Assembly: GCA_963734065.1 (NCBI GenBank)
Contig: CAVTFN010000003.1
Span: 1,364,001 to 1,428,000, forward strand
DNA from: DATBLE01 sp963734065
GTDB lineage: Bacteria; Actinomycetota; Thermoleophilia; Gaiellales; Gaiellaceae
DNA: 64,000 nt
Direction: 5' to 3'
The stretch's first letter is position 1. Each line of letters starts with the position of its first letter. Below the pieces are notes generated by a model, which was given only the letters and a program-made list of their open reading frames with translations, did no database searches and had not been told where the DNA came from. This document shows, in pieces, positions 8,675-16,630 of this stretch. Both the position numbers and the translations under genes were made by a program.

Positions 8675-9742
8675 GTGGACACGTCGACGATCGTCGTCCT
8701 CGAGGGAGACGAGACCGGCCAGGAGCTGCTCGAGGAAGCGCTACGGGTGCTGGCACCCGACGTCGTCGGCACACGCCTCGAGCTGTCCCGGTTCGACCTC
8801 TCCCTCGCAAACCGGCGCACGACGAAGAACGGGGTCGTGCACGAGGCGGCGGCCGCGCTGCGCGAGGCCGGGCTCGGGCTCAAGGCAGCGACGATCACGC
8901 CGGAGGGCCGGGACGACGTCGGCTCGCCGAACCGGATCATCCGCGAGGAGATCGGCGGCAAGGTGATCGTCCGCACCGGCCGCCGGATTCCCGGCGTCGT
9001 CCCGTTCGGCGGCGTCCACGCACCCATCTCGGTCGTGCGGATGGCGGTCGGCGACGCCTACGGGGCGAAGGAGTGGCGCGAGGGCGAGGGCGATGACGAG
9101 GTCGCCTTCCGGACCGAGCGGATCGAGCGCCGGATCTGCCGCGCGGTCGCCGAGTTCGCGTTCCGCGAGGCCGAGCGCGCGGGCGCGAAGGTCTTCGGCG
9201 GCCCGAAGTACACCGTCAGCCCCACCTACGAGGGAATGCTGAAGGAGGAGATGGACGCGGCCGCCGCACGCCACCCCGGCGTCCCCTACGAGCCGCAGCT
9301 GATCGACGCGACGTTCGCGCTGCTGATCGCCGCCGCCGGCGATCCGCTGATCATCCCGGCGCTGAACCGCGACGGCGACATCCTCTCCGACCTCGTCCTG
9401 CCGCTGTTCGGGTCGATCGCAGGGGCCGAGTCGCTGCTCGTCGCCTTCGACGACGACTTCGAGCCGGACGCGGTCATGGCCGAGGCCGCCCATGGAACCG
9501 CTCCCTCGCTGCAAGGCAAGAACGTCGCGAACCCGATGGCGATGATCCTGGCCGGCGCGGCGCTGCTCGGCCATGCGGACGAGACCGCCCTGGCCGGGCG
9601 GGCGATTCGCGAGTCCTGTCTCGAAGCGGTCGCCGACGGCGTGCGCACGGCCGACCTCGGCGGCCATGCCGGGACGAGCGAGTTCACGGACGACGTGATC
9701 CGCCGCGTGCGAACCAAGCTGGAGGTCTGGGCGACGCTCTAG
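8675..9742 (+). CDS. Isocitrate/isopropylmalate dehydrogenase-family protein
   Basis: A 355-residue member of the beta-decarboxylating dehydrogenase family, which oxidises a 2-hydroxyacid with NAD(P)+ and releases CO2. Seen: the N-terminal VLEGDETGQELLEEA (GDGIG-like), the substrate arginines in SPNRIIREEIGG, a tyrosine/lysine region FGGPKYTVSP, the metal aspartates in RDGDILSDLVL, and the nucleotide site AAHGTAPSLQGKNVANP. The family is clear but I cannot decide between isocitrate, isopropylmalate or a related substrate; GDETG and GKVIVRTGRRIPGV are unlike typical LeuB. GTG start at 8675 with a weak GAGAG upstream. Its last 4 bases overlap the end of the convergent HD-GYP gene. Confidence 0.82.
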   Translation: MDTSTIVVLEGDETGQELLEEALRVLAPDVVGTRLELSRFDLSLANRRTTKNGVVHEAAAALREAGLGLKAATITPEGRDDVGSPNRIIREEIGGKVIVRTGRRIPGVVPFGGVHAPISVVRMAVGDAYGAKEWREGEGDDEVAFRTERIERRICRAVAEFAFREAERAGAKVFGGPKYTVSPTYEGMLKEEMDAAAARHPGVPYEPQLIDATFALLIAAAGDPLIIPALNRDGDILSDLVLPLFGSIAGAESLLVAFDDDFEPDAVMAEAAHGTAPSLQGKNVANPMAMILAGAALLGHADETALAGRAIRESCLEAVADGVRTADLGGHAGTSEFTDDVIRRVRTKLEVWATL

Positions 9743-10335
9743 GCGGTCGCGCCGGCAGCGGAGGGCCGAGGGCGGGTCGGCCCGAAGGCGCCGGACTCCC
9801 ACACGCCCAGGAACGCCTGGGCGATCTCCGGATCGAACTGGGTGCCGGCGCAGCGGTCGACCTCCTCGGCGGCGCGGGCGGCCGGACGTGCCTGGCGATA
9901 CGGCCGGTCGGACGTCATCGCGTCGTAGCTGTCGACGACGCCGAGGATGCGGGCGACGAGCGGGATGGCCGAACCGGCGCGGCCGCTCGGGTAGCCGGCC
10001 CCGTCCCAGCGCTCGTGGTGGTAGAGCACGGCGGGAAGTGCCGACCGGAGGGCGCGGTCGAGCGAGACCATCCGCGCGCCGATCTCCGGGTGGGCGCGCA
10101 CCTCGACCAGCTCGTCCTCGGTCAGGGGGCCCGGCTTGTTCAGCACCTGGTCCCGCACTCCGAGCTTGCCGACGTCGTGGAGCGCCCCGCCGAGCCGGAG
10201 CAGCGTCAGCTCCGTCTCGTCGCAGTCGAGCCGCAGGCCGACCTCGTACGCCATGTGCGCGACGCGTGCCGAGTGACCGCGGGTGTACGGGTCACAGTTC
10301 TCGACCGCTTCGGAGAGAGCGAGGAGAGCGCTCAC
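9739..10335 (-). CDS. HD-GYP domain protein (putative cyclic-di-GMP phosphodiesterase)
   Basis: HD-GYP proteins hydrolyse cyclic di-GMP or related signals. The protein is little more than the domain: DPYTRGHSARVAHMA, the HD pair in GGALHDVGKLGV, and the long signature HHERWDGAGYP, followed by RILGVVDSYDAMTSDRPYR. No receiver, GAF or membrane segment is present, so input must come from elsewhere. The start is uncertain: I use the GTG at 10335, just before the domain; a TTG at 10401 would add 22 residues but has no ribosome-binding site and leaves no room for a promoter next to the divergent dedA gene. Convergent with the dehydrogenase gene, overlapping by 4 bp. Confidence 0.82.
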   Translation of the reverse strand: MSALLALSEAVENCDPYTRGHSARVAHMAYEVGLRLDCDETELTLLRLGGALHDVGKLGVRDQVLNKPGPLTEDELVEVRAHPEIGARMVSLDRALRSALPAVLYHHERWDGAGYPSGRAGSAIPLVARILGVVDSYDAMTSDRPYRQARPAARAAEEVDRCAGTQFDPEIAQAFLGVWESGAFGPTRPRPSAAGATA

Positions 10336-10408
10336 GGACGACGGGATTCGACCCGGCCGCGCGTATCCCTCCAAAGGGTGACACGGGCTGGAACGGCACA
10401 ATGGCGAA

Positions 10409-11005
10409 ATGTTCCAATCGATCGTCGACGCGATCTCGGGCTCCGCCTGGAGCTACGGGATCATCTTCGCGGTCGCGATGATCGACGCGTTCTTCCCGCT
10501 CGTGCCCAGCGAGGCGACGGTGATCACCGCCGGGGTGCTCGCCGGCAGCGGCGACCTGCGTCTCGGCCTGGTCATCGTCGCAGCCGCGGTCGGAGCGATC
10601 TGCGGCGACAACGTGTGCTACTGGCTCGGGCGCATCTTCGGCGAGCGCCTCGCCGACAGGTACTTCACCGGCGAACGCCGCAGGCACCTCGACCGAGCGC
10701 ACCGGATGCTCGAGGAACGAGGCGGCTGGCTGATCATCATCGGCCGTTTCATCCCCGGCGGCCGGACGGCCGCCACCTTCGCCGCCGGTAGCCTCGACTG
10801 GGCCTGGCGGCGCTTCATCTTCTTCGACGTCATCGCCGGCGTGATCTGGGCGTCGTATGCGGCGTTGCTCGGCTACTTCGGCGGCAAGACCTTCGAGAAC
10901 GCCCCGTGGAAGGGCCTGCTGCTCGCGTTCGCGATCGCCGCATCGGTCGCCGGCCTCACCGAGCTCATCCGCTGGTACCGGAAGCGGTCGGCGCAGGCTT
11001 CCTGA
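10409..11005 (+). CDS. DedA-family membrane protein
   Basis: A 198-residue polytopic inner-membrane protein of the DedA/SNARE-associated family, whose members are implicated in flipping undecaprenyl phosphate or phospholipids. Family features seen: the acidic, Pro-rich re-entrant loop DAFFPLVPSEATVITAGVLAG near residue 25-45, GDNVCYWLGRIFGE around 70-85, and FGRFIPGGRTAATFAAG-type motif (IIIGRFIPGGRTAA) near residue 110. About five hydrophobic segments and a basic C-terminus (WYRKRSAQAS). ATG start at 10409. Divergent from the HD-GYP gene and 34 bp upstream of pntAA. Confidence 0.85.
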   Translation: MFQSIVDAISGSAWSYGIIFAVAMIDAFFPLVPSEATVITAGVLAGSGDLRLGLVIVAAAVGAICGDNVCYWLGRIFGERLADRYFTGERRRHLDRAHRMLEERGGWLIIIGRFIPGGRTAATFAAGSLDWAWRRFIFFDVIAGVIWASYAALLGYFGGKTFENAPWKGLLLAFAIAASVAGLTELIRWYRKRSAQAS

Positions 11006-11039
11006 GACCCGGGCTGCCCGCGCCGAATAGCATTGGCGC

Positions 11040-12128
11040 GTGCGGATCGGGGTCCCCAGGGAGACTGCGCAGGGCGAGCGCCGTGTGGCGCTCGTCCCGG
11101 AGGTGGTCGCCAAACTTGTCGAGGCAGGGCACGAGGTGGCGGTCGAGCGCGGCGCGGGAAGCGCCGCGTCGTTCGAGGACGACGCCTACACCGAGGCGGG
11201 CGCCACCCTCGTGGACGACGCCTGGGACGCCGAGGCGGTCGTCAAGGTCCAGAACCCGACGGCCGACGAGGCCGGCCGCCTGCGCACCGGCGCCGTACTG
11301 ATCGGCTTCCTGCAGCCGCTCACCGATCGCGAAGGGATCGACCGGCTCGCCGCCCAGGGCGTGGTCGCATTCGCGATGGAGTCGATCCCCCGGATCACGC
11401 GCGCGCAGTCGATGGACGCGCTCTCGTCGCAGGCCACGGTCAGCGGCTACAAGGCGACGCTGATCGCTGCCGACCGGCTTCCGCGGTTCCTGCCGATGCT
11501 GACCACGGCCGCAGGAACCGTGCAGCCGGCGAAGGTGCTCGTGATCGGCGCCGGCGTCGCCGGGCTGCAGGCAATCGCGACCGCGCGGCGCCTGGGGGCG
11601 GTGGTCTTCGGCTTCGATGTCCGGGCCGCGGTCCGCGAGCAGATCGAGTCGCTGGGCGCGAAGTTCCTCGACCTCGGGGTGAAGGGCGAGGAGACGGCAG
11701 GCGGCTACGCGGCGGAGCTGACGCCCGAGCAGCAGGCGCAGCAGCAGGCCGAGCTGGAGAAACGGCTGCCCGACTTCGACGCGGTGATCACGACCGCCGC
11801 CGTGCCCGGTCGGCCGGCGCCGAAGCTGATCCCTGCCTCCGCGGTGGAGGCGATGCGACCGGGATCGGTGATCGTCGACCTCGCCGCCGAGACCGGCGGC
11901 AACTGCGAGCTGACCGAGCCCGGCGAGGAGGTCGTCCGCGACGGCGTGACGATCGTGGGCCATCTGAATCTCGCCAGCGAGATGCCCTACCACGCGAGCC
12001 AGCTCTACGCCCGCAACGTCCAGGCGCTGCTCACCCACCTCGCGCCCGAGGGTGCGCTCGTGCTCGATTTCGAGGACGAGATCACCGCGGGTGCGTGCGT
12101 GACCCGTCAGGAGGCGGCCGCAGGGTGA
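11040..12128 (+). CDS. pntAA: NAD(P) transhydrogenase subunit alpha part 1
   Basis: The NAD(H)-binding domain I of proton-translocating transhydrogenase, which drives NADP+ reduction by NADH with the proton-motive force. The 362-residue protein begins MRIGVPRETAQGERRVALVP, has the conserved VSGYKATLIAADRLPRFLPMLTTAAGT region, the Rossmann glycine loop KVLVIGAGVAGLQAIATARRLGA near residue 165, and MPYHASQLYARNVQALL near the end. It is the soluble domain alone, as in organisms with the three-subunit enzyme. GTG start at 11040. Its TGA overlaps the GTG of pntAB (GTGA at 12125-12128). Confidence 0.94.
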   Translation: MRIGVPRETAQGERRVALVPEVVAKLVEAGHEVAVERGAGSAASFEDDAYTEAGATLVDDAWDAEAVVKVQNPTADEAGRLRTGAVLIGFLQPLTDREGIDRLAAQGVVAFAMESIPRITRAQSMDALSSQATVSGYKATLIAADRLPRFLPMLTTAAGTVQPAKVLVIGAGVAGLQAIATARRLGAVVFGFDVRAAVREQIESLGAKFLDLGVKGEETAGGYAAELTPEQQAQQQAELEKRLPDFDAVITTAAVPGRPAPKLIPASAVEAMRPGSVIVDLAAETGGNCELTEPGEEVVRDGVTIVGHLNLASEMPYHASQLYARNVQALLTHLAPEGALVLDFEDEITAGACVTRQEAAAG

Positions 12129-12442
12129 ACACGAGCTTCCTGATCGAGCTGACCGTCCTGATCCTCGCCGCGTTCCTCGGCGTGCAGGTGATCTCGAAGG
12201 TGCCGACGCTGCTGCACACGCCGCTGATGTCGGGCACGAACGCGATTCACGGGATCGTCATCGTCGGCGCGATCATCGTCGCGGGAGCGCACGGCCAGCC
12301 GACGTGGCTGCGGATCGTCTCGCTGGCCGCGGTCGCGCTGGCGACCGGGAACGTCGTCGGCGGCTTCCTCGTCACCGACCGGATGCTGGAGATGTTCAAG
12401 CCGAAGAAAAAGCCGCCGGTCGAGGACGCGGGAGAGGAATGA
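12125..12442 (+). CDS. pntAB: NAD(P) transhydrogenase subunit alpha part 2
   Basis: A 105-residue membrane subunit with three hydrophobic helices, forming part of the proton channel (domain II). Motifs seen: FLGVQVISKVPTLLHTPLMS and GTNAIHGIVIVGAI, followed by GNVVGGFLVTDRMLEMFK, all standard for PntAB. It starts at GTG 12125 inside the pntAA stop and ends at 12442, overlapping the ATG of pntB (ATGA). Translational coupling across the three genes is likely, giving fixed stoichiometry. Confidence 0.93.
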   Translation: MNTSFLIELTVLILAAFLGVQVISKVPTLLHTPLMSGTNAIHGIVIVGAIIVAGAHGQPTWLRIVSLAAVALATGNVVGGFLVTDRMLEMFKPKKKPPVEDAGEE

Positions 12443-13836
12443 GCCGGACCGACTGGATCTACCTCGCGTACCTCGTCACGATCGTCTGCTTCATCGTCGC
12501 GCTCCAGTTCCTCTCGCACCCGGCCCGGGCGCGCCACGGCAACTGGATCGGCGCGGTCGGGATGGCGTTCGCGATCGTCGCCACCTTCTTCACGCCCGGG
12601 CTGACGAACTATGCGTCGATTCTGGTCGTGATGGCGGTCTCGGCCCCCGTCGGCGCATACGCCGCGCGCGCCGTCAGGATGACGGCGATTCCGGAGATGG
12701 TGGCGCTGTTCAACGGCGTCGGCGGCGGCGCGGCGGCGCTGGTCGCGCTGGCGGACTTCCACAACTCGATCCCGGAGCCGGGGAAGCTCGACTACGACGC
12801 CTCGGTTGCAGTCGTCCTCTCGGCTCTGATCGGGAGCGTCTCGTTCGCCGGCAGCCTGATTGCCTTCGCCAAGCTGCGTGAGCTGATCGGCGGGCGGCCA
12901 ATCGTGTATCCCGGCCAGCAGGTCGTCAACCTGGCGTTGCTCGCCGCACTGGTCGCGCTCGGCTTCGTGATCGTGTTCGGGCCGCAGAAGATGTTCCTGC
13001 TGTTCCTGGTCGTGATCGGCGCGCTCGCCTTCGGCGTGCTGTTCGTGTTGCCGATCGGCGGCGCCGACATGCCGGTGGTGATCTCGCTGCTCAACGCGTT
13101 CACGGGTGTTGCCGCGGCCGCGACCGGCTTCGTGCTCCACCAGAACGTGCTGATCGTCAGCGGGATGCTGGTGGGCGCATCGGGCTCGCTGCTGACGCTG
13201 ATGATGGCCCGGGCGATGGGCCGCTCGGTGTCAAACGTCTTCTTCGGCGCGTTCGGCCAGCTGCAGACGACCGCCGGAGCGGAGGGTGCGGCCGCCGACG
13301 GCGGGACGGTGCGGTCGACCACCGCCGAGGACGTGGCGGTGATGCTCGCCTACGCCGACCGGGTGATCATCGTCCCGGGCTACGGCCTGGCGGTCGCGCA
13401 GGCGCAGCACGCGGTCCGGGAGCTCGCCGACGAGCTGGAAAAGCGCGGCGTCGAGGTCAGGTACGCGATCCACCCGGTCGCGGGCCGCATGCCCGGCCAC
13501 ATGAACGTCCTTCTCGCCGAGGCCAACGTGCCCTACGACCAGCTCGTCGAGATGGACGAGATCAACCCGGAGTTCGAGCGCACCGACGTCGCGCTGGTGA
13601 TCGGCGCGAACGACGTCACCAACCCCGACGCGCGCGCGAACACCGCCAGCCCGATCTACGGCATGCCGATCCTGGACGTCGACAAGGCCCAGACGGTGGT
13701 CGTGCTCAAGCGCTCGATGCGGCCGGGATTCGCAGGCGTCGACAACCCGCTCTACACGCTGCCGAACACGCAGATGCTCTTCGGCGACGCGCGCGAGTCG
13801 GTCGTCAAGCTCGCCGCCGCCGTCAAGAGCCTGTGA
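12439..13836 (+). CDS. pntB: NAD(P) transhydrogenase subunit beta
   Basis: The 465-residue beta subunit: about eight transmembrane helices, then the NADP(H)-binding domain III. Membrane motifs include YAARAVRMTAIPEMVALFNGVGGGAAA, where the usual histidine/aspartate proton-path region lies; domain III has VIIVPGYGLAVAQAQHAVREL (GxGxxxA NADP loop), PVAGRMPGHMNVLLAEA, GANDVTNPDAR and KRSMRPGFAGVDNPLY. ATG start at 12439 within the pntAB stop codon. It makes the operon pntAA-pntAB-pntB complete, supplying NADPH. Confidence 0.94.
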   Translation: MSRTDWIYLAYLVTIVCFIVALQFLSHPARARHGNWIGAVGMAFAIVATFFTPGLTNYASILVVMAVSAPVGAYAARAVRMTAIPEMVALFNGVGGGAAALVALADFHNSIPEPGKLDYDASVAVVLSALIGSVSFAGSLIAFAKLRELIGGRPIVYPGQQVVNLALLAALVALGFVIVFGPQKMFLLFLVVIGALAFGVLFVLPIGGADMPVVISLLNAFTGVAAAATGFVLHQNVLIVSGMLVGASGSLLTLMMARAMGRSVSNVFFGAFGQLQTTAGAEGAAADGGTVRSTTAEDVAVMLAYADRVIIVPGYGLAVAQAQHAVRELADELEKRGVEVRYAIHPVAGRMPGHMNVLLAEANVPYDQLVEMDEINPEFERTDVALVIGANDVTNPDARANTASPIYGMPILDVDKAQTVVVLKRSMRPGFAGVDNPLYTLPNTQMLFGDARESVVKLAAAVKSL

Positions 13837-14762
13837 TCCCGCTCTTCCGGGCGCGCGACGTCGAGGCGGCGGTCTCGCCCGAGCGGGCGATCGAGGCGGT
13901 ACGCGATGGATTCGTGGCGTACGAGCGCGGCGAGTGGACGATGCCGCCGAAGGTGTACGTGCCGGCATACCCGGCCGGCGACTTCCGCGCCATGCCGGCG
14001 CTCGGGGCAGGACACGCGCTGCTCAAGTGGGTGACGTCGTTCCCGGGCAACCCGGCGCGCGGACTGCCGACCGTGACGGGGCTGGTTCTGCTCTCGGACG
14101 CCTCGGACGGGCGCCTCGTAGCGGTGCTCGACGCGGGGGCGGTCACGGCGCTGCGGACAGGGGCGGCGGCGGTGCTGGCGGCGGAGACGCTGGGGCGGCC
14201 CGGCACAGCGGCCGTGATCGGCGCCGGCGTGAACGGTCGGGCGGCGGCGCGGACGTTCGTCGCCCGCGGGCAGGACGTGATGCTCTGGGACGTGGACGCC
14301 GCGCGCGCCGCAGCCGTTGCCGGCGAGCTCGGCGCCCAGATGGCGTCGTCGCAGGAGGATGCGCTCGCCGCAGATCAGGTCGTCACCGTCACGCCCGGCA
14401 ACGAGGTGCTCTTCTCGGAAGGCACGCTGCAGCCGGGCCAGCATGTGTCGCTGATGGGCGCCGACGGCCCGGGCAAGGCAGAGATCGCCGTGGAGGAGCT
14501 CGTGCGTGCGCGGGTCTTCTGCGATGACTGGGAGCAGGCGAGCCACGGCGGCGAGCTGGCCGCCGCCGTGGAGGCGAACCGTCTCGAGCGCGAGCAGGTC
14601 ACCACCCTCGGCGCGGTCCTCGCCGGCGATGCACCCGGACGTGAGTCCGACGTCGACGTGACGGTCTTCGACAGCACCGGCCTGGCGATCCAGGACCTGG
14701 CCGTTGCGCTGGTCGCCCTGGAGCGAGCCGACGAGCTCGAGCTGGCGGCCCTGGACCTGTAG
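13833..14762 (+). CDS. Ornithine cyclodeaminase/alanine dehydrogenase-family protein
   Basis: A 309-residue member of the ornithine cyclodeaminase/mu-crystallin family (NAD(P)-dependent amino or imino acid conversion). It has VYVPAYPAGDFRAMPAL with the substrate-side region, ALLKWVTSFPGNPARGLP, LDAGAVTALRTGAAAVLAA (the family's TxxRTgA motif) and the Rossmann loop AAVIGAGVNGRAAARTF around residue 125. Which amino acid it uses cannot be told. GTG start at 13833 overlaps the pntB stop (GTGA), so it is the last gene of the transhydrogenase operon, suggesting an NADPH-linked reaction; that link is inference. Confidence 0.82.
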   Translation: MIPLFRARDVEAAVSPERAIEAVRDGFVAYERGEWTMPPKVYVPAYPAGDFRAMPALGAGHALLKWVTSFPGNPARGLPTVTGLVLLSDASDGRLVAVLDAGAVTALRTGAAAVLAAETLGRPGTAAVIGAGVNGRAAARTFVARGQDVMLWDVDAARAAAVAGELGAQMASSQEDALAADQVVTVTPGNEVLFSEGTLQPGQHVSLMGADGPGKAEIAVEELVRARVFCDDWEQASHGGELAAAVEANRLEREQVTTLGAVLAGDAPGRESDVDVTVFDSTGLAIQDLAVALVALERADELELAALDL

Positions 14763-14770
14763 GCAGCCGG

Positions 14771-15085
14771 CTAGGCGTCCCACCCCACGTCGTCGCCGGT
14801 TTCGAGCTTCGTCCAGAACGTGATCTCCGGCTCGCCTCTCGCGACCTGCTGCATCATCGGCCCGATCGTCGGCTCCTGCTCCGCGAAGAACCGCTGGAAG
14901 CTCTCCGCGTCGGGCCACTCGTCGATCACCATCAGCTTGTCTTCGGAGCCGTAGAAGCGGTGAGCGATCACGCCATGGCCTTTGGCGGCCGCGACGATCG
15001 CCTCCAGCCGGGCCGGATCCTCGGCGGCGACGCGCTCCATCGCTTTCGGGTCGCCGGGCACTACGAGAGTGACGATCACTGACAC
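14771..15085 (-). CDS. Small dimeric alpha-beta barrel (ABM-like) protein
   Basis: A 104-residue protein resembling antibiotic-biosynthesis-monooxygenase/heme-degrading-type ferredoxin-like barrels: a short strand VSVIVTLVVPGDP, a helix, then VIAHRFYGSEDKLMVIDEWPDAESFQRFF, the strand-helix pattern typical of that fold. No catalytic residues can be assigned. The start is the GTG at 15085, with AAGGAGG 6 nt upstream, which rules out a longer frame starting at 15181. It is divergent from the VOC gene (55 bp apart) and convergent with the cyclodeaminase-family gene. Confidence 0.7.
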   Translation of the reverse strand: MSVIVTLVVPGDPKAMERVAAEDPARLEAIVAAAKGHGVIAHRFYGSEDKLMVIDEWPDAESFQRFFAEQEPTIGPMMQQVARGEPEITFWTKLETGDDVGWDA

Positions 15086-15140
15086 GACAGCCTCCTTCGT
15101 CGGGAACGTGGCCGCGATTCTCCCAGGTAGGCTCCCGCCC

Positions 15141-15515
15141 ATGGCAACCATCGTGCACTTCGAACTTCCTTCCGCCGACACCGATCGTGCGAAGGGCTTC
15201 TACAGCAGCGTGTTCGGCTGGACGTTCGGCGGGATGACCGAGCCGTTCGTGTATCTGATGACGGAGGGCGAGGAGCCCGTCGGGGCGATCTTCCAGTCCG
15301 ACGAGGCCGGCAGCGGACCGATCGTCTACCTGGCGACCGACGACATCGACGCGACGATCGCCAAGGTTCGCGACGCCGGCGGCTCCGCCGACGAGAAGCA
15401 GCCGATCCCCCAGACCGGCTGGTTCGCCCGCTGCAGGGACACCGAGGGCAACGCGTTCTCGCTCTTCCAGGGCGACCAGAGCGTGCCCGGCGACTTCGGC
15501 GACAGCTCCAGCTAG
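15141..15515 (+). CDS. VOC-family (glyoxalase/bleomycin resistance) protein
   Basis: A 124-residue vicinal-oxygen-chelate protein of the type often found as a stand-alone, lactoylglutathione-lyase-like domain. It reads MATIVHFELPSADTDRAKGFYSSVFGW, the classic betaalphabeta start with the FY..vfGW signature, then IVYLATDDIDATIAKVRDAGG and the C-terminal DTEGNAFSLFQ with the family's metal-side glutamate region. Substrate unknown. ATG start at 15141. Its end overlaps the convergent FAD oxidoreductase gene by 4 bp. Confidence 0.8.
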   Translation: MATIVHFELPSADTDRAKGFYSSVFGWTFGGMTEPFVYLMTEGEEPVGAIFQSDEAGSGPIVYLATDDIDATIAKVRDAGGSADEKQPIPQTGWFARCRDTEGNAFSLFQGDQSVPGDFGDSSS

Positions 15516-16630
15516 AGCAGCCGGGCCGGATCGAACAGGGCGAGCTCGGGCGCCGGTCGTCCGAGGATCGCCCCCGCGACGAGCTCGCCGCAGAGGAAGC
15601 CGAGCACGTTACCGTGGCCGGAATAGCCACCGGCGACCCATGCTCTGTCGCTGTCGGGCACGCGCCCGACGACCGGAAGGAAGTCGAGGACGAGCCCGAA
15701 CAGCCCTGCCCAGCGGTAGTCGACTCGCAGCGGGCGCCCGACCAGGTCGGCGACGAAGGTTTCGAGCGCGCCCTGGATCCCCGGCGTCGTCACCTCGTCG
15801 GTCGTGAACTCGTCCTGAAGGGCCGAGTCCCGGAAGCCTCCGGCGAGGATGCGTCCGTCCGGCGTCTGCTGCCAGTAGTCGAAGCCGTGGCGGCCGTAGT
15901 GCGGGCAGTCGAAGATCCGTTCGGCGAGCGGCTCGGTGGCGATCATCTGGCCTCGGGTGGGGACGATCAGGCCTTCGAGCTCGCCAAGCAGCCCGCTCGG
16001 GTAACCGTCGGTCGCGACCAGGATGTGCTCGGCCTCGAGCTCGTCGAGGGACTCCACCCGGCTGTGCTCGCGAATCTCGACGCCGGCCTCGGCTGCTTCG
16101 ACGGCCAGCCGCCGGACCAGGCGGGCCGGCTGGAGAGCGGCGTCGGGCGGATGGAAGATCGCGGCGCGGAAGCGACCTTCGAGCGCGTTCTCGATCCAGT
16201 CGGCTGCGAAACCGCCCGCGCGGAGCCCCTCGAGCTCGGTGGCCAGCGCATCACGCTCGTCGTCGTCGGCGGCGAGCCGGAGGCTCCCGGTCCGTCGCAG
16301 CGCGTCGCCCGCCAGCTCCTCGAGCCGGTCGAGCGCCCGCTCGGTCTGCTGCCACAGCCAGACGGCGGCGTCCCGGCCGATGCTCTCGACCGTCACGTCG
16401 AAGGGCGCCGCGCAGCCGCGCAATGCGAAGCCGCCGTTCCGTCCGCTCGCCCCGCCGGCGATCTCGCGAGCGTCGTGGAGCCGGACCTTCAGCCCGGCTT
16501 CCGCGAGCCGAAGCGCGGCCGCGCAACCGGTGACGCCGCCGCCGACCACCACCGCGTCGGGAGTCCCGTCGAGGCGCCGTTCCGGGATCGGCGGCGCCGG
16601 CTCGTCCAGCCAGTAGCTGGTCCTGGTCAG
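15512..16630 (-). CDS. FAD-dependent (DAO-type) oxidoreductase, probable CTG start
   Basis: Amine/amino-acid oxidase-like flavoprotein. The FAD loop VVVGGGVTGCAAALRLAEAG and ASGRNGGFALRG (the DAO-family flavin region) are clear, and AWVAGGYSGHGNVLGFLCGEL near the end is the C-terminal FAD-binding motif. The first canonical start (GTG, 16552) falls inside the first beta-strand of the Rossmann fold. The frame upstream continues with TRTSYWLDEPAPPIPERRLD, a plausible N-terminus of this family, back to a CTG at 16630 whose last two bases and the next A form the TGA of the upstream gene. I therefore place the start at CTG 16630 (372 residues). Fourth gene of the comM-dprA operon. Confidence 0.75.
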   Translation of the reverse strand: MTRTSYWLDEPAPPIPERRLDGTPDAVVVGGGVTGCAAALRLAEAGLKVRLHDAREIAGGASGRNGGFALRGCAAPFDVTVESIGRDAAVWLWQQTERALDRLEELAGDALRRTGSLRLAADDDERDALATELEGLRAGGFAADWIENALEGRFRAAIFHPPDAALQPARLVRRLAVEAAEAGVEIREHSRVESLDELEAEHILVATDGYPSGLLGELEGLIVPTRGQMIATEPLAERIFDCPHYGRHGFDYWQQTPDGRILAGGFRDSALQDEFTTDEVTTPGIQGALETFVADLVGRPLRVDYRWAGLFGLVLDFLPVVGRVPDSDRAWVAGGYSGHGNVLGFLCGELVAGAILGRPAPELALFDPARLL